A program made the position numbers and the translations under genes. This document shows positions 16,379-25,903 of a stretch of 64,000 nt of DNA, piece after piece. Below the pieces are notes generated by a model. That model did no database searches and was not told the origin of the DNA. It saw only the letters and a program-made list of their open reading frames with translations. Within the stretch, counting starts at the first letter, position 1. Each line of letters opens with the position of its first letter. This stretch comes from Eubacteriales bacterium. Lineage in GTDB: Bacteria > Bacillota > Clostridia > Oscillospirales > Butyricicoccaceae. Location of the stretch: assembly GCA_030524205.1 (NCBI GenBank), contig JAUNGZ010000009.1, positions 1 to 64,000 of the forward strand, in the 5' to 3' direction.

Positions 16379-16671
16379 TGAAGTTCACGTACGACGTTAT
16401 CAAGAAGCCGGTTATCACCGAGCGTTCGATGGAAGGCATCCAGAACAACAAGTACACCTTCGAGGTTGCCCGCGACGCCGGCAAGATCGAGATCAAGAAG
16501 GCCGTTGAAGAAATCTTCGGCGTCAAGGTCATGAAGGTCAACACCATCAAGCTGCCGGGCAAGTGGAAGCGCATGGGCGTCCACACCGGCAAGCGTCCCG
16601 ACGTTAAGAAGGCGGTCGTCACGCTCACGCCTGATTCGAAGAAGATCGAGATCTTCGAGAACATGGTATAA
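16378..16671 (+). CDS. rplW: 50S ribosomal protein L23
   Basis: Docking site for trigger factor and SRP at the tunnel exit. The 97-residue protein begins with [20 protein letters not shown], with [20 protein letters not shown] near residue 27 and the long-loop [15 protein letters not shown] near 61. The stop codon sits in the loop of a 6-bp hairpin (CATGGT at 16662-16667 with ACCATG at 16673-16678), just before repeat copy 4. Confidence 0.97.
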   Translation: MKFTYDVIKKPVITERSMEGIQNNKYTFEVARDAGKIEIKKAVEEIFGVKVMKVNTIKLPGKWKRMGVHTGKRPDVKKAVVTLTPDSKKIEIFENMV

Positions 16672-16682
16672 GACCATGGATC

Positions 16683-16870
16683 AGCCGCTTGCGGCTGGTT
16701 GAGCCATTCGCAGAATGGCGGATAGGTTTTTTCGGGGACATGAGCCGCGAAAAAACACCCCTGCCTTTGGACACGCGTCCAAAGCCGCCTTTGCTGTGCA
16801 AAGGCGAGGGGGTTATCGAACAAAGCCTTGCTTTGTTCGTATCTAAGGGGGACGGAGTCCCACTTAGAAT
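16683..16870 (-). repeat. Modular hairpin element, copy 4
   Basis: Minus-strand copy of the P0-bearing variant. In that reading: CTAAGTGGGAC with GTCCCCCTTAG (P0), CGAACAAAGC with GCTTTGTTCG (P1, about 16816-16839), a CCCC-GGGG closure around two hairpins (CCTTTG/CAAAGG and CTTTGGAC/GTCCAAAG), the central hairpin with six A-T pairs and a CATGTCC loop (about 16724-16754), then GCCATTC/GAATGGC and AGCCGC/GCGGCT. It fills the 253-base gap between rplW and rplB. Confidence 0.7.
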
Positions 16871-16924
16871 GACTTTATGGGGAAGCCACCCCGATAATAA
16901 CGAATCAAGGAGTTGAAATTTTCA

Positions 16925-17758
16925 ATGGCTATCAAGACTTTCAACCCGACGACGCCCTCGCGCAGAAATATGACTGTGCTTTCCTACAAGGGCCTGTCCA
17001 AGGTGAAGCCCGAGAAGAGCCTTCTCGAAAAGGTCAAGAAGACCGCCGGCCGCAACAGCTACGGCCGCATCACCGTCCGCCATCACGGCGGCGGCAACAA
17101 GCAGAAATACCGCATCATCGACTTCAAGCGCCAGAAGCTGGACGCTCCGGCAACCGTTCTGACGCTCGAGTACGATCCGAACCGCTCGGCCAACATCGCG
17201 CTCATCCAGTATGAGGACGGCGAAAAGGCGTATATTCTGGCTCCCGAGGGCCTGAACATCGGCGATAAGGTCGTCTCCTCCAAGGAAGCCGACATCAAGC
17301 CCGGCAACTGCCTGCCGGTTGAGTTTATCCCGGTCGGCACCATGATCCACAATATTGAGCTGTACCCCGGCAAGGGCGCGCAGCTGGTCCGTTCCGCGGG
17401 CGTGGGCGCGCAGCTCATGGCTAAGGAAAACGGCAAGGCGATGGTTCGCCTGCCCTCCGGCGAGCAGCGCTATGTCCGCCTCGAGTGCAAAGCCACGATC
17501 GGCGTTGTCGGCAACTCCGACCACTCGAACGTGCAGCTCGGCAAGGCCGGCCGCACCCGCCACATGGGCATCCGCCCGACCGTGCGCGGCTCCGTTATGA
17601 ACCCGTGCGATCACCCGCACGGCGGCGGCGAGGGCAAGAGCCCGATCGGCCGTCCCTCTCCGGTTACCCCGTGGGGCAAGCCGGCGATGGGTTACAAGAC
17701 CCGCAAGAAGAACCACCGCACGGATAAGCAGATCGTGCGTCGTCGCAACGGCAAGTAA
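16925..17758 (+). CDS. rplB: 50S ribosomal protein L2
   Basis: Core 23S-binding protein needed for subunit association and peptidyl transfer. The 277-residue protein begins [40 protein letters not shown] lies near residue 45 and the C-terminal signature [20 protein letters not shown] near 220, including the functionally important histidine. ATG 16925 follows AAGGAG. rpsS follows after 18 bases. Confidence 0.98.
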   Translation: MAIKTFNPTTPSRRNMTVLSYKGLSKVKPEKSLLEKVKKTAGRNSYGRITVRHHGGGNKQKYRIIDFKRQKLDAPATVLTLEYDPNRSANIALIQYEDGEKAYILAPEGLNIGDKVVSSKEADIKPGNCLPVEFIPVGTMIHNIELYPGKGAQLVRSAGVGAQLMAKENGKAMVRLPSGEQRYVRLECKATIGVVGNSDHSNVQLGKAGRTRHMGIRPTVRGSVMNPCDHPHGGGEGKSPIGRPSPVTPWGKPAMGYKTRKKNHRTDKQIVRRRNGK

Positions 17759-17776
17759 GAAAGGAGTTAACGTAAT

Positions 17777-18058
17777 ATGGGCAGAAGTGTTAAGAAGGGC
17801 CCTTTTGTGGCTCCTGAGCTTATCAAAAGAGTCGTTGAAATGAACGAAAAGGGCGAGAAGAAGGTTGTTAAGACCTGGTCCCGCGCTTCTACGATCTTCC
17901 CGGAGTTCGTCGGACACACCTTCGCGGTGCACGACGGCCGCAAGCATGTTCCGGTATACGTTACCGAGGACATGGTTGGTCACAAACTGGGCGAGTTTGC
18001 TCCCACCCGTACCTATCGTGGTCACGCGGGCAGCAAGACCTCCAATAACGGCAAGTAA
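17777..18058 (+). CDS. rpsS: 30S ribosomal protein S19
   Basis: 30S head protein that contacts S13 and the A-site finger. The 93-residue sequence [19 protein letters not shown] has the family start. The signature around residues 52-75 ([20 protein letters not shown]) is followed by [12 protein letters not shown]. Standard length and position between rplB and rplV. Confidence 0.98.
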   Translation: MGRSVKKGPFVAPELIKRVVEMNEKGEKKVVKTWSRASTIFPEFVGHTFAVHDGRKHVPVYVTEDMVGHKLGEFAPTRTYRGHAGSKTSNNGK

Positions 18059-18076
18059 GGGAGGAATTAAGAAAAC

Positions 18077-18412
18077 ATGGAAGCAAAAGCAATCGTACGC
18101 AATGTGCGCATGACGCCGCGTAAGATCAAGCTGATCTGCGATCTGATCCGCGGCAAGGGCGCGGGCGAGGCAATGGCCATCATCATGAACACCCCCAAGG
18201 CGGCCTGCGAGCCGATGGAAAAGCTCCTCAAGAGCGCGGTCGCCAATGCCGAGAACAACCACGGCATGAACACCGACAAGCTTTTCGTTAAGGAAGTGCA
18301 CGTCGGCCCCGGCCCCGTTATGAAGCGCGTAATGCCGCGCGCACAGGGCCGCGCATTCAGAATCCTCAAGAGAACCTCGCACATCACGCTGGTTCTCGGC
18401 GAGAAAGAATAA
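18077..18412 (+). CDS. rplV: 50S ribosomal protein L22
   Basis: Touches all 23S domains; its beta-hairpin lines the exit tunnel. The 111-residue protein has [20 protein letters not shown]-like sequence at residues 4-23 (here [20 protein letters not shown]) and the hairpin [20 protein letters not shown] near residue 87. Spacing is 18 bases from rpsS and 13 to rpsC. Confidence 0.98.
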   Translation: MEAKAIVRNVRMTPRKIKLICDLIRGKGAGEAMAIIMNTPKAACEPMEKLLKSAVANAENNHGMNTDKLFVKEVHVGPGPVMKRVMPRAQGRAFRILKRTSHITLVLGEKE

Positions 18413-18425
18413 GGGAGGGTAATCA

Positions 18426-19217
18426 ATGGGCCAGAAAGTAAATCCGAACGGTCTCCGTGTCGGTGTTATCAAGAATTGGGATTCCCGTTGGTTCGCCAAG
18501 GACGCACAGTTCGGCGACCTCCTCGTGGAAGACTACAACATCCGTAAGGAGCTGAAGAAGCGTCTGTTCGACGCGGGCGTTCCGGCGATCGAGATCGAGC
18601 GCAAGAACGACGAAATCAAGATCATGATCCAGTGCGCGCGTCCCGGCATGGTTGTCGGCCGCGGCGGCGAGGACATCAAGAAGCTTGAGGACGAACTGAC
18701 CAAGAAGTACGGCAAGAAGGTCAAGTGCTCCATCATCGAGATCAAGAACCCCGATACCAACGCCACGCTGGTGGCCGAGAATATCGCGGCGCAGCTCGAG
18801 AAGCGCATCGGCTTCCGCCGTGCGATGAAGCAGTCGATGGGCCGTGCGATGCGCATGGGCGCCAAGGGCATCAAGGTTTCCTGCGGCGGCCGTCTGGGCG
18901 GCGCGGAAATCGCCCGCACCGAGCACTATCACGAGGGCACCATTCCGCTGCAGACCCTGCGCGCGGATATCGACTACGGCTTTGCCGAGGCCGCGACCAC
19001 CTATGGCCGCATCGGCGTAAAGGTATGGATCTACAAGGGCGAGGTTCTCCACGGCGGTCCGCGACTGGGCCGTTCGATCGAGGCTCCCAAGCCCGCTTTC
19101 GAGCGCCGCGAGCGCCGCGGCGGCCGTGACGACCGCCGGGGCAACCGCCGTGACGGCGGCTTTAACCGCAATGGTGGCGGCAATCGCGCACCCCGTCAGG
19201 AAGGAGGCAACCGCTAA
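18426..19217 (+). CDS. rpsC: 30S ribosomal protein S3
   Basis: Head protein at the mRNA entry channel. The 263-residue protein has the type 2 KH domain with [20 protein letters not shown] near residue 76, and the S3 C-terminal domain with [14 protein letters not shown]-like sequence (here [20 protein letters not shown], near 155). From about residue 220 there is an Arg/Gly/Asn-rich tail ([19 protein letters not shown]), longer than in Bacillus S3. The stop shares one base with the rplP start. Confidence 0.97.
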   Translation: MGQKVNPNGLRVGVIKNWDSRWFAKDAQFGDLLVEDYNIRKELKKRLFDAGVPAIEIERKNDEIKIMIQCARPGMVVGRGGEDIKKLEDELTKKYGKKVKCSIIEIKNPDTNATLVAENIAAQLEKRIGFRRAMKQSMGRAMRMGAKGIKVSCGGRLGGAEIARTEHYHEGTIPLQTLRADIDYGFAEAATTYGRIGVKVWIYKGEVLHGGPRLGRSIEAPKPAFERRERRGGRDDRRGNRRDGGFNRNGGGNRAPRQEGGNR

Positions 19218-19645
19218 TGCTGCTCCCTAAGAGAGTAAAATATCGCCGTGTACACCGTGGCCGTATGAAGGGCAAGGCCATGCGCGGCAACTTTGTATCC
19301 CACGGCCAGTTCGGCCTGCAGGCCACCGAGCCGTGCTGGATCACCTCGAACCAGATCGAGGCCGCCCGTATCGCCATGACCCGCTACACCAAGCGCGGCG
19401 GTCAGGTTTGGATCAAGATTTTCCCCGACAAGCCGGTAACCGAGAAGCCCGCCGAGACCCGCATGGGTTCCGGTAAGGGTTCACCCGAATACTGGGTGGC
19501 GGTTGTCAAGCCCGGCCGCGTGCTGTTTGAAATCGCGGGCGTTTCTGAGGAAACCGCTCGTGAGGCAATGCGTCTTGCCAGCCACAAGCTGCCCTGCAAG
19601 ACCAAGTTCGTTACCCGTGAGACCAAGATTGGCGGTGAAGCATGA
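19217..19645 (+). CDS. rplP: 50S ribosomal protein L16
   Basis: Late-assembly protein that organises the A-site tRNA architecture. The 142-residue protein begins [40 protein letters not shown] (residues 82-101) contains the conserved arginine-rich tip region. Normal length. Its last four bases overlap the rpmC start (ATGA). Confidence 0.98.
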   Translation: MLLPKRVKYRRVHRGRMKGKAMRGNFVSHGQFGLQATEPCWITSNQIEAARIAMTRYTKRGGQVWIKIFPDKPVTEKPAETRMGSGKGSPEYWVAVVKPGRVLFEIAGVSEETAREAMRLASHKLPCKTKFVTRETKIGGEA

Positions 19646-19845
19646 TGAAGGCAAACGAGATCCGCGAGCTGTCGGCTGAAGAGCTGGCCGTAAAGCTCGG
19701 CGACCTGAAGAAGGACCTCTTCAACCTCCGTCTTCAGCTCGCCACCAACCAGCTCGACAATACGAACAAGATCAACGAGGTCAAGCACGACATTGCGCGT
19801 GTCAACACCGTTATCCGCGAGAAGCAGCTTGCGGATAAGGCGTAA
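19642..19845 (+). CDS. rpmC: 50S ribosomal protein L29
   Basis: Small helical protein beside L23 at the tunnel exit. The 67 residues include [20 protein letters not shown] and the signature [30 protein letters not shown] overlap with rplP and a 14-base gap to rpsQ. Confidence 0.97.
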   Translation: MMKANEIRELSAEELAVKLGDLKKDLFNLRLQLATNQLDNTNKINEVKHDIARVNTVIREKQLADKA

Positions 19846-19859
19846 GGGAGGGAAACGAA

Positions 19860-20117
19860 TTGAGCGAAAGAGCATTGCGTAAAACGCGTATCGGCAAGGT
19901 CGTTTCCGACAAGATGGACAAGACCATTGTCGTTGCGATCGAGGACAGCGTACAGCACCCGCTGTACAAGAAGGTTATCAAGCGCACCTACAAGCTGAAG
20001 GCCCACGACGAGAACAACGAGTGCGGCATCGGCGACAAGGTAAAGGTTATGGAGACCCGCCCGCTTTCCAAGGATAAGCGCTGGCGTCTGGTCGAAGTGA
20101 TCGAGAAGGCGAAGTAA
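19860..20117 (+). CDS. rpsQ: 30S ribosomal protein S17
   Basis: Binds 16S rRNA early in assembly. The 85-residue protein has [20 protein letters not shown] at residues 6-25 and [20 protein letters not shown] near 58-77. The start is TTG 19860 after AGGGAGGG, reading (M)[11 protein letters not shown]; no ATG is available upstream without leaving the spacer. Confidence 0.97.
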   Translation: MSERALRKTRIGKVVSDKMDKTIVVAIEDSVQHPLYKKVIKRTYKLKAHDENNECGIGDKVKVMETRPLSKDKRWRLVEVIEKAK

Positions 20118-20129
20118 GGAGGAGAGCAC

Positions 20130-20498
20130 ATGGTTCAGCAGGAATCTTTTCTGCGTGCGGCTGACAACAGCGGCGCGAAGGAACTTAAGGTCATTCGTGT
20201 TCTCGGCGGCTCCGCGCGCAAGTACGGCAACATCGGTGATGTCGTCGTTTGCTCGGTGCGCAAGTGCACCCCGGGCGGCGGCGTAAAGAAGGGCGACGTG
20301 GTGAAAGCCGTCATCGTCCGCACCGTCAAGGGCCTGCGCCGCGCGGATGGCAGCTACATCCGCTTTGACGAGAACGCCGGCGTTATCATTAAGGAAGACA
20401 AAAACCCCAAGGGTACCCGTATCTTTGGGCCCGTAGCCCGCGAGCTGCGCGACAAGGACTATATGAAGATCCTGTCGCTCGCTCCCGAAGTACTGTAA
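20130..20498 (+). CDS. rplN: 50S ribosomal protein L14
   Basis: Lies at the 30S interface near the RsfS and L19 sites. The 122-residue sequence starts [20 protein letters not shown]. The L14 signature around residues 60-86 ([20 protein letters not shown], then [10 protein letters not shown]) is intact. AAGGAGGAG is placed seven bases before ATG. Confidence 0.98.
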   Translation: MVQQESFLRAADNSGAKELKVIRVLGGSARKYGNIGDVVVCSVRKCTPGGGVKKGDVVKAVIVRTVKGLRRADGSYIRFDENAGVIIKEDKNPKGTRIFGPVARELRDKDYMKILSLAPEVL

Positions 20499-20513
20499 GG
20501 AGGTCGCCAAGAA

Positions 20514-20831
20514 ATGAATACTCTGCATGTTAAAACGGGCGACACCGCAGTCGTTCTTTCCGGCAAGGAAAAGGGCAAGCGCGGCAAGGTTCTGTCCGTA
20601 GACCCGAAGAAGAGCATGGTTGTGATCGAGGGCGTCAATATGGTCAAGTGCCATACCAAGCCCCGCCGTCAGGGTGAAACCGGCGGCATCATCGAGCGCG
20701 AGGCCGCGCTGCGCGCCTGCAAGGTCATGAAGGTTTGCCCCAAGTGCGACAAGCCGACCCGCGAGGCCCACAAGTTCACCGACGACGGTGTAAAGCTGAC
20801 GGTGTGCAAGCACTGCGGCGAAACGCTTTAA
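20514..20831 (+). CDS. rplX: 50S ribosomal protein L24
   Basis: Assembly initiator that binds the 5' end of 23S rRNA. The 105-residue protein has an N-terminal KOW motif (KTGDTAVVLSGKEKGKRGKV). Its C-terminal part has two Cys pairs, CPKCDKP and CKHCGE, a zinc-ribbon-like feature seen in many bacterial L24. Normal spacing on both sides (15 and 19 bases). Confidence 0.97.
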   Translation: MNTLHVKTGDTAVVLSGKEKGKRGKVLSVDPKKSMVVIEGVNMVKCHTKPRRQGETGGIIEREAALRACKVMKVCPKCDKPTREAHKFTDDGVKLTVCKHCGETL

Positions 20832-20850
20832 GAAGAGGAGGATGCAATAA

Positions 20851-21396
20851 ATGACCCCGAATATGAAAGCAAAGTATACTGCGGATGTTGCTCCTGCTCT
20901 GATGAAGAAATTTGAGTACAAGAGCACGATGCAGATCCCGACGATCGACAAGATCGTCGTCAACGTCGGCTGCGGCAAGGAAGCCAACGGCAACTCCAAG
21001 GTCATCGAGTCCGTTGTGCGCGACGTGACCGCGATCACCGGCCAGAAGCCGGTCGTCACGCTGGCGAAAAAGTCGGTGGCGAACTTTAAGCTCCGCGAAG
21101 GCATGCCGGTAGGCGTTAAGGTCACCCTGCGCGCCGAGCGCATGTGGGAGTTCCTCGACCGCCTGTTCAACGTGGCGCTGCCCCGTGTCCGCGACTTCCG
21201 CGGCATCAACGGCGACGCGTTCGACGGCCGCGGCAACTATGCCCTCGGCCTGAAGGAGCAGTTGATCTTCCCTGAGATCTCCTACGAGCAGATCGACAAG
21301 GTCCGCGGCATGGATATCGTCATCTGCACCACCGCCAAGACCGACGAAGAAGCGAAAGAGCTGCTCACGCTGATGGGCGCTCCGTTCGCGAAGTAA
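20851..21396 (+). CDS. rplE: 50S ribosomal protein L5
   Basis: Anchors 5S rRNA in the central protuberance with L18. The 181-residue protein has [20 protein letters not shown] near residue 25, the signature [20 protein letters not shown] near 60 and [20 protein letters not shown] near 113. Typical length. Confidence 0.98.
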   Translation: MTPNMKAKYTADVAPALMKKFEYKSTMQIPTIDKIVVNVGCGKEANGNSKVIESVVRDVTAITGQKPVVTLAKKSVANFKLREGMPVGVKVTLRAERMWEFLDRLFNVALPRVRDFRGINGDAFDGRGNYALGLKEQLIFPEISYEQIDKVRGMDIVICTTAKTDEEAKELLTLMGAPFAK

Positions 21397-21411
21397 GGGA
21401 GGAGAAACAAC

Positions 21412-21597
21412 ATGGCTAAGAAATCTATGATCCTCAAGCAGCAGGCAAGCCCGAAGTTCTCTACCCGCGCTTATAACCGCTGCAAGATCTGCGGCCGCCC
21501 GCACGCTTACCTGCGTGATTTCGGCATCTGCCGCATCTGCTTCCGCGAGCTGGCTTACAAGGGCCAGATCCCGGGCGTTAGAAAGGCTTCTTGGTAA
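21412..21597 (+). CDS. rpsZ: 30S ribosomal protein S14, zinc-binding short type
   Basis: 61-residue type Z S14 with the zinc ligands in [20 protein letters not shown] (residues 24-43), followed by [18 protein letters not shown]. Its last codons and the TAA lie in a perfect hairpin: AAAGGCTTCTT at 21582-21592, loop GGT, complement at 21596-21606, so the stop codon straddles the loop. Repeat copy 5 begins here, opening a 492-base gap before rpsH. Confidence 0.97.
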   Translation: MAKKSMILKQQASPKFSTRAYNRCKICGRPHAYLRDFGICRICFRELAYKGQIPGVRKASW

Positions 21598-21606
21598 GAA
21601 GCCTTT

Positions 21607-21800
21607 CGATTGAAACCACGGTTTCAATCGAGGGGACGTACCGCGCATGAGCGCGGATACGTCCGGGGCTGCGAAAAGTTCCGCGAAGCGAAGCTTTTCT
21701 CCGCTCTTGTATAAAAAGTCAGGCGCATGTCCTGACTTTTTATGAAAATTCCGGCTTGCCGGAATTTTCTGTTTGAAGAGCGCGCCTGCGGCGCTGGACG
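21607..21800 (+). repeat. Modular hairpin element, copy 5
   Basis: Plus-strand copy. P1 is TCGATTGAAACC with its complement (21607-21631). Middle hairpins are GGACGTACCGCGC/GCGCGGATACGTCC and GAAAAGTTCC...GAAGCTTTTC. The central hairpin is AAAAAGTCAGG, loop CGCATGT, CCTGACTTTTT (21713-21741). Then come GAAAATTCCGG/CCGGAATTTTC (21744-21769) and the end stem GCGCGCCTGCGGCGC. It directly follows the stop-codon hairpin of rpsZ. Confidence 0.8.
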
Positions 21801-21875
21801 GCGCAGGAAGCGCACTTTCAAGCGTTTTGACGGGAACAAAAGCTGTTTATTTTTCAAAAATATGCACTTTGTTGC

Positions 21876-21905
21876 TTGTCAAAGGGCTGAAAAACATGAT
21901 ATAAT
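21876..21905 (+). promoter_or_regulatory. Internal promoter ahead of rpsH
   Basis: TTGTCA, 18-base spacer, TATAAT with an extended -10 TG (TGATATAAT). It lies just after repeat copy 5 and would supply the spc-alpha half of the cluster separately. The leader 21912-22089 has hairpins (GTTATAGAATAAC; CCACAGACAGTG region) but no gene. Confidence 0.7.
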
Positions 21906-22089
21906 TAGTCGTTGCCCGCCATAGTGCGGGCTAAACGGCTGTTATAGAATAACAGTATCCCCGGCCGCTGTCCGTGGAAGGGCCACAGACAGTGTAAAGA
22001 AAAGTGGGAGGCAAACAGGTCAATCAAGGGGGACTAACCAGCCCCGATTGCTGCACTACCCCCAAACTTCTTGAAAAGGAGAGCATTTC

Positions 22090-22488
22090 ATGCAGATCAC
22101 TGATCCCATCGCGGATATGCTGACCCGTATCCGCAACGCCGGCAGTGCCCGCCACGCCAGCGTGGACGTACCCGCGTCCAAAATGAAGAAGGCTATTGCC
22201 CAGATCTTGCTCGATGAAGGCTATATTAAGTCTTACGAGGTCGTTGAGGGCAACACGCAGGGTATCATCCGCATCACCCTGAAGTATGTCGACGGCCGCC
22301 AGAAGGCGATCACCGGCCTCAAGCGTGTGTCCAAGCCCGGCCTGCGTGTATACGCCGGTTCGACGGAGCTTCCGAAGGTGCTCCGTGGCCTTGGTATTGC
22401 CATCGTATCCACTTCCCGAGGCGTCATGACCGACAAAAAGGCTCGCGAGCTGAATGTCGGCGGTGAAGTTCTCGCGTTTATCTGGTAA
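22090..22488 (+). CDS. rpsH: 30S ribosomal protein S8
   Basis: Key 16S central-domain assembly protein and, in enteric bacteria, the spc-operon repressor. The 132-residue protein begins [20 protein letters not shown]. The C-terminal signature [20 protein letters not shown] is near residues 109-128. It follows AAAAGGAGAG and is preceded by its own promoter and a 180-base leader. Confidence 0.98.
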   Translation: MQITDPIADMLTRIRNAGSARHASVDVPASKMKKAIAQILLDEGYIKSYEVVEGNTQGIIRITLKYVDGRQKAITGLKRVSKPGLRVYAGSTELPKVLRGLGIAIVSTSRGVMTDKKARELNVGGEVLAFIW

Positions 22489-22503
22489 GGGGAGGTATAG
22501 AAT

Positions 22504-23049
22504 ATGTCTAGAATTGGTAGAATGCCGATTGCCATCCCTGCCGGCGTTGACGTTAAGATTGACGGCAGCGTGGTAACGGTCAAGGGCGCAAAGGCTACCC
22601 TTACCCGCGAGATTCACCCGAACATCGCCGTTTCGGTGGAAAACAATGAAATTCTGGTTACCCGTCCCAACGACGAGAAGCAGAACCGTGCGCTGCACGG
22701 CCTGACCCGCAGCCTGATCAGCAATATGGTGATCGGCGTTACCGACGGCTTCAAGAAGGAGCTGGACGTGCAGGGTGTCGGCTACCGTGTGGCCAAGCAG
22801 GGCAAGGATCTGGTTATGAACCTCGGTTACTCGCATCAGGTCACTATGAGCGAGATCGACGGCATCACCATCGATGTCCCGAATCCGAACAAGATCATCA
22901 TCTCCGGTCCTGACAAGCAGAAGGTCGGCCAATTTGCAGCGGAAGTCCGCGAGAAGCGTCCGCCGGAGCCCTACAAGGGCAAGGGCATCCGCTATGTGGA
23001 TGAATATGTCCGCCGCAAGGAAGGCAAGACCGGCGCTAAGAAGAAGTAA
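22504..23049 (+). CDS. rplF: 50S ribosomal protein L6
   Basis: Binds near the sarcin-ricin loop. The 181-residue protein begins [20 protein letters not shown]. The signature near the C-terminus ([20 protein letters not shown]) is intact. Fifteen bases after rpsH and nineteen before rplR. Confidence 0.98.
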   Translation: MSRIGRMPIAIPAGVDVKIDGSVVTVKGAKATLTREIHPNIAVSVENNEILVTRPNDEKQNRALHGLTRSLISNMVIGVTDGFKKELDVQGVGYRVAKQGKDLVMNLGYSHQVTMSEIDGITIDVPNPNKIIISGPDKQKVGQFAAEVREKRPPEPYKGKGIRYVDEYVRRKEGKTGAKKK

Positions 23050-23068
23050 GGAAAGGAGAGTGTGCTAA

Positions 23069-23428
23069 ATGATTTCTAAGAAGGATTCCAACAAGGCGCG
23101 TCTGCAGCGCCATAAGCGCGTTCGCGCAAAGATCAGCGGCACCGCCGAGCGTCCGCGCCTCGACGTATACCGCTCTGCCAAGAACATCTACGCACAGGTC
23201 ATCGATGATGTAAACGGCGTGACCTTAGTCTCCGCCTCGACTGTCGAGAAGGACTTCGCCGAGTACGGCGGCAACAAGGACGCGGCCAAGAAGGTCGGCC
23301 AGATTGTTGCCGAGCGCTGCAAGGCCAAGGGCATCGAAAACGTTGTCTTTGACCGCGGCGGCTATCTGTACCACGGACGAGTCAAGGAACTCGCAGAGGG
23401 CGCCCGCGAGGGCGGCCTGCAGTTTTAA
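23069..23428 (+). CDS. rplR: 50S ribosomal protein L18
   Basis: Binds 5S rRNA together with L5. The 119-residue protein has a basic N-terminus ([20 protein letters not shown]) and the motif [20 protein letters not shown] near residues 26-45. [20 protein letters not shown] lies near the C-terminus. Confidence 0.98.
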   Translation: MISKKDSNKARLQRHKRVRAKISGTAERPRLDVYRSAKNIYAQVIDDVNGVTLVSASTVEKDFAEYGGNKDAAKKVGQIVAERCKAKGIENVVFDRGGYLYHGRVKELAEGAREGGLQF

Positions 23429-23446
23429 GTCGGGAGGAGGTAAAAC

Positions 23447-23950
23447 ATGGCTTTTAATAATAGAAACGATAAAAGAGAAGACGAATTCTCTGAAAACGTC
23501 GTATCGCTCAACCGTGTCGCCAAGACCGTTAAGGGCGGCCGTATCTTCAAGTTCGCGGCGCTGGTCGTCGTAGGCGACGGCAAGGGCCGGGTCGGCTTCG
23601 GCCTCGGCAAGGCTTCCGAAGTGCCGGACGCCATCCGCAAGGGCATTGAGGACGCGAAGAAGAACGTCGTCAAGATTTCCCTGAAGGGCACCACCATCCC
23701 GCACGAGGTCATCGGTGAGTTCGGCGCGGGCCGCGTGCTGCTCAAGCCTGCTGCTCCCGGTACCGGCGTTATCGCCGGCGGCGCGGTTCGCGCGGTGGTT
23801 GAGGCCGCCGGCATCAAGGACATCCGTACCAAGTGCCTGCGTTCCAACAACCCGCAGAACGTCGTTACCGCGACGATGGAAGGCCTAAAGAGCCTGCGCG
23901 ACGCCGCTCAGGTGGCGGCTGTTCGCGGCAAAGCCGTAGAAGAACTGTAA
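23447..23950 (+). CDS. rpsE: 30S ribosomal protein S5
   Basis: Contributes to decoding accuracy and mRNA unwinding. The 167-residue protein carries the S5 signature [20 protein letters not shown] near residues 28-47 with [17 protein letters not shown] after it. The C-terminal [20 protein letters not shown] is also conserved. Confidence 0.98.
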   Translation: MAFNNRNDKREDEFSENVVSLNRVAKTVKGGRIFKFAALVVVGDGKGRVGFGLGKASEVPDAIRKGIEDAKKNVVKISLKGTTIPHEVIGEFGAGRVLLKPAAPGTGVIAGGAVRAVVEAAGIKDIRTKCLRSNNPQNVVTATMEGLKSLRDAAQVAAVRGKAVEEL

Positions 23951-23967
23951 GAAAGGGGTAACTCACA

Positions 23968-24150
23968 ATGGCTAACATGAAGATTACCCTGAAAAAGAGC
24001 CTGGTCGGCCGCTTGGAAAAGCATATTGCGACCGCTCATTCTTTGGGGCTTAAGAAAATCAACGATGTAACCGTTCAGCCGGATAACGCGCAGACGCGCG
24101 GCAAGATCCACCAGATCGGTTACCTGCTCGAAGTAGTAGAGGAGGCGTAA
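23968..24150 (+). CDS. rpmD: 50S ribosomal protein L30
   Basis: 60-residue protein, ANMKITLKKSLVGRLEKHIA then TAHSLGLKKINDVTVQPDNA, the L30 fold signature. Some bacteria lack L30; here it is in its usual place, three bases before rplO. Confidence 0.97.
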   Translation: MANMKITLKKSLVGRLEKHIATAHSLGLKKINDVTVQPDNAQTRGKIHQIGYLLEVVEEA

Positions 24151-24153
24151 CCG

Positions 24154-24594
24154 ATGAAGCTTCACGAATTATCGCCGGCCGCCGGTTCGACCAAGCCCGC
24201 GTACCGCAAGGGCCGCGGCGCCGGTTCCGGCAACGGCAAGACCGCGGGCCGCGGTCACAAGGGCCAGTGGGCCCGCTCCGGCGGCGGCGTCCGCCCGGGC
24301 TTTGAAGGCGGCCAGATGCCTCTGGCGCGCCGTCTGCCCAAGCGCGGCTTCCACAATATTTTTGGCACCACCTACGCACCGGTCAATGTTTCCGCACTGG
24401 AGAAGTTTGAGAACGGCACCGAGGTCACCGCAGAAGCGCTGCGCGAGGCCGGTATCGTCAAGAATGCTCTCGACGGCATCAAGATCCTTGGCAACGGAAC
24501 GCTTTCCAAGAAGCTGACGGTCAAGGCCGCCGCCTTCTCGGCTTCCGCTAAGGAGAAGATCGAAGCCGCAGGCGGAAAGGCCGAGGTGATTTAA
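24154..24594 (+). CDS. rplO: 50S ribosomal protein L15
   Basis: 146-residue protein starting [20 protein letters not shown], with the glycine/arginine-rich extension [20 protein letters not shown] typical of L15 and the C-terminal globular part. One base separates its stop from the secY start. Confidence 0.98.
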   Translation: MKLHELSPAAGSTKPAYRKGRGAGSGNGKTAGRGHKGQWARSGGGVRPGFEGGQMPLARRLPKRGFHNIFGTTYAPVNVSALEKFENGTEVTAEALREAGIVKNALDGIKILGNGTLSKKLTVKAAAFSASAKEKIEAAGGKAEVI

Positions 24595-24595
24595 G

Positions 24596-25885
24596 GTGTT
24601 TCAAACCCTTAAAAACGCCTGGCACATGCCCGAGCTGCGCAAGAAGATCCTGTATACGCTGTTTATCCTGCTGATCTTCCGTTTCGGTTCGTGCATCCCT
24701 GTTCCGTTTATCAATACCGCGGCGCTTGCTGAGTATTTCAACAATGCGTCGGTGGCAGGTTCGATGCTGGGCTATCTGGATATGTTTACCGGCGGCGGTT
24801 TGTCCCGCGCGACGATTTTCGCTATGTCCATCACGCCCTACATCAACGCGTCCATCATCCTGCAGCTGCTGACCGTCGCCATCCCCGCTCTCGAGCGCAT
24901 GGTGAAGGACGGCGGCGAGGAAGGCCGCAAGAAGATCGCGTCCTGGACTCGCTATATCGCGGTTGTTCTGGGTCTTTTACAGGGCTTTTCGTATTACGCG
25001 CTGCTCCGCAACGGCGGCATGCTGGCAAGCACCGGCCTGCTGGCGGGCGCGGCGATCGTGCTGACCTTTACGGCCGGCACCGCCATGATCATGTGGCTGG
25101 GCGAGCATATCACCCAGAACGGCATCGGCAACGGCATCTCGATCATCCTGTTCGCAGGCATCGTGTCCCGCGGCCCGTCGCTGATCAAGACCATCTTCAA
25201 CCTGTTTAAATCCGGCGGTTCGAGCGTCGTTTCCGCCATCTTGATGATCATTATCGGCCTTGCGGTCGTCGTGTTCATCGTGTTCATGTCCAACGCGGAG
25301 CGCCGCATCCCGGTCCAGTACGCCAAGCGCGTTGTGGGCCGCAAGATGTACGGCGGCCAGTCGACCCATCTGCCGATCAAGGTCAACGCGTCCGGCGTTA
25401 TGCCGATCATCTTCGCGTCCTCGATCCTTTCGCTGCCCCAGACCATCTCGATGTTCTGGACGCCCAAGGCAGGCACGGTCGGTTACCACATCATGAACCT
25501 GTTCTCGCAGAGCAGCCCGTTCTATATCATCGTGTACGGCCTGCTGATCCTTGCGTTCGCGTATTTCTATGCGTCCATCCAGTTCAACCCGATCGAGATT
25601 TCCAACAACCTGAAGAAGAACGGCGGATTTATCCCCGGCTTCCGTCCCGGCAAGCCCACGAGCGACTTTATCACCAAGGCGCTCGGCAAGGTCACCTTCG
25701 TCGGCGCGGTGTTCCTCGGCGTTGTGGCGATTCTGCCGCTGATCGTCGGCGCTATCTCCCCGAACCTGTCTAACGTGGCTCTGGGCGGCACCTCGGTCAT
25801 CATCGTGGTCGGCGTTGCGCTTGACACCGTCAAGCAGCTGGAAGCGCAGATGATGATGCGTCATCACAAGGGCTTCTTGGAATAA
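24596..25885 (+). CDS. secY: Protein translocase subunit SecY
   Basis: Channel subunit of the Sec translocon. The 429-residue protein has ten hydrophobic segments. The plug/TM2 signature MFTGGGLSRATIFAMSITPY lies near residues 63-82. LTAGTAMIMWLGE-type TM4 sequence (here FTAGTAMIMWLGEHITQNGI) lies near 160, and the ribosome-facing loop NAERRIPVQYAKRVVGRKMY near 238. It starts at GTG 24596. This is the usual spc-operon location, coupling translocon and ribosome synthesis. Confidence 0.98.
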   Translation: MFQTLKNAWHMPELRKKILYTLFILLIFRFGSCIPVPFINTAALAEYFNNASVAGSMLGYLDMFTGGGLSRATIFAMSITPYINASIILQLLTVAIPALERMVKDGGEEGRKKIASWTRYIAVVLGLLQGFSYYALLRNGGMLASTGLLAGAAIVLTFTAGTAMIMWLGEHITQNGIGNGISIILFAGIVSRGPSLIKTIFNLFKSGGSSVVSAILMIIIGLAVVVFIVFMSNAERRIPVQYAKRVVGRKMYGGQSTHLPIKVNASGVMPIIFASSILSLPQTISMFWTPKAGTVGYHIMNLFSQSSPFYIIVYGLLILAFAYFYASIQFNPIEISNNLKKNGGFIPGFRPGKPTSDFITKALGKVTFVGAVFLGVVAILPLIVGAISPNLSNVALGGTSVIIVVGVALDTVKQLEAQMMMRHHKGFLE

Positions 25886-25903
25886 CTCTGGAGGCGTAAC
25901 AAC

